Shown in pieces: positions 5,815 through 6,338 of a stretch of 6,338 bases of DNA (the first letter of the stretch is position 1; the number at the start of each line of letters is the position of its first letter). The stretch covers positions 1 to 6,338 of the forward strand of contig DAOVIH010000063.1 in the NCBI GenBank assembly GCA_030673805.1. Direction: 5' to 3'. The notes below the pieces were generated by a model, which did not search any database, was not told the origin of the DNA, and saw nothing but the letters and a program-made list of their open reading frames with translations. The stretch is from Candidatus Bathyarchaeota archaeon (GTDB lineage: Archaea > Thermoproteota > Bathyarchaeia > Bathyarchaeales > Bathycorpusculaceae). The position numbers were made by a program, and so were the translations under genes.

Positions 5815-6338
5815 TTGGAGAAATCGAAAACTAACCGATCAAGGCTTATAGTCTTTGACGTTGAAGGCGTTATCATTCCTAAAAACCGTTTCTTGTTCGA
5901 AATAGGAAGAAATTTGGGTTTCCTGAAGCTTGTTAAAATTCTCATTATGGGTTTACTGTATGAAACAGATCTGCTCTCCGTAAGTGTCGCACTTAAGGCT
6001 ATATTCAAGACTCTACGTGGAATAGAACAAGATACGCTACTTCATGTCCTAGATAGACTTCCATTAATGCCAGGTGTGCATGAAGTTTTTAATAATCTAA
6101 ATAATGAAAACTACAAGACGGTTTTAATCAGTTCGGGTCTGCCGACATTTGTTGTACAAAGATTAGCGGATTTAGTTGGGGCTAACTATGCCTTGGGTTT
6201 TGAAGTGGGGTTGGATAATAAAGTTCTTACTGGGGAAATCTGGGGTGACGTAATAGATAGTGGAGGAAAAGCCAAAGTGCTTGCTCAGATTCTGAAGGAC
6301 GAAAAACTGAAGGACGAATATGTAGTTGTAGCTGATGA
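5815..6338 (+). CDS. HAD-superfamily (SerB-like, subclass I) phosphatase, incomplete at the right edge
   Basis: Cytoplasmic hydrolase of the haloacid dehalogenase superfamily, seen for 174 residues before the window ends. Motif I is LIVFDVEGVI with the nucleophile at D15. The acid/base residue two positions on is Glu (E17), not the usual Asp; a DxEG form is known from ThrH-type members. Residues about 26-82 are helical and fit a C1 cap (FLFEIGRNLGFLKLVKIL, LKAIFKTLRG). Then follow LPLMPGVHEVF, motif II at 102-108 (TVLISSG, S106), motif III lysine K152 in GGKAKVL, and VVVAD at 170-174, the start of motif IV, where the sequence is cut. This order is that of phosphoserine-phosphatase-like enzymes. 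The substrate cannot be read from it. The start is TTG with AAGGG 8 nt upstream; no ATG or GTG is available in frame before motif I. It lies in the same direction as the broken pair but probably has its own promoter. Confidence 0.85.
   Translation, partial: MEKSKTNRSRLIVFDVEGVIIPKNRFLFEIGRNLGFLKLVKILIMGLLYETDLLSVSVALKAIFKTLRGIEQDTLLHVLDRLPLMPGVHEVFNNLNNENYKTVLISSGLPTFVVQRLADLVGANYALGFEVGLDNKVLTGEIWGDVIDSGGKAKVLAQILKDEKLKDEYVVVAD

Noticed and set aside
5742..6008. Minus-strand 88-codon frame
   Set aside because: It starts with TTG and lies opposite the HAD motif I and cap region, which is the real coding strand.

Overview
The window looks like a stretch of an archaeal chromosome. The evidence is the archaeal/eukaryal form of phenylalanyl-tRNA synthetase: an alpha subunit of about 509 residues with a long winged-helix-like N-terminal extension, and a short beta subunit of 563 residues (bacterial beta subunits are close to 800). 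AT-rich TATA-like boxes, GTG and TTG starts, oligo-T ends of genes and N-glycosylation sequons on surface proteins fit this. The feel of the proteins suggests a Bathyarchaeia-like lineage of the Thermoproteota, but that is an impression and not a proof.

Layout. 1-167: a non-coding leader with TATA-like boxes. 168-1697: pheS. 1700-3391: pheT, 2 nt downstream and read from a Shine-Dalgarno that lies inside the end of pheS. The two subunits form the synthetase that charges tRNA-Phe, so this is a housekeeping operon. 3392-3480: a compact convergent junction where oligo-T tracts on both strands can end pheT and the opposing gene. 3455-4762 (minus strand): a large secreted, C-terminally membrane-anchored protein with a probable TIM-barrel, glycoside-hydrolase-like domain followed by a second alpha/beta-looking domain; its substrate is unknown.

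4763-4984 is an intergenic region with a small hairpin and a possible promoter. From 4985 to 5759 lie two overlapping genes that both look damaged. The first is a small two-helix membrane protein with a C-terminal zinc ribbon, broken by a -1 frame change at a T6 run and by an in-frame TAA just before the first CxxC. The second is an exported protein that seems to lose its normal C-terminal part after about residue 128. Together they look like a decaying two-gene cell-envelope unit, unless the lesions are assembly errors or (for the frame change) recoding. From 5815 to the right edge runs an incomplete HAD-superfamily phosphatase with a TTG start and a DxE form of motif I.

I found no rRNA, tRNA, CRISPR array, insertion sequence or clear mobile element. 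The least explained parts are the surface TIM-barrel-like protein and the broken zinc-ribbon/exported-protein pair.
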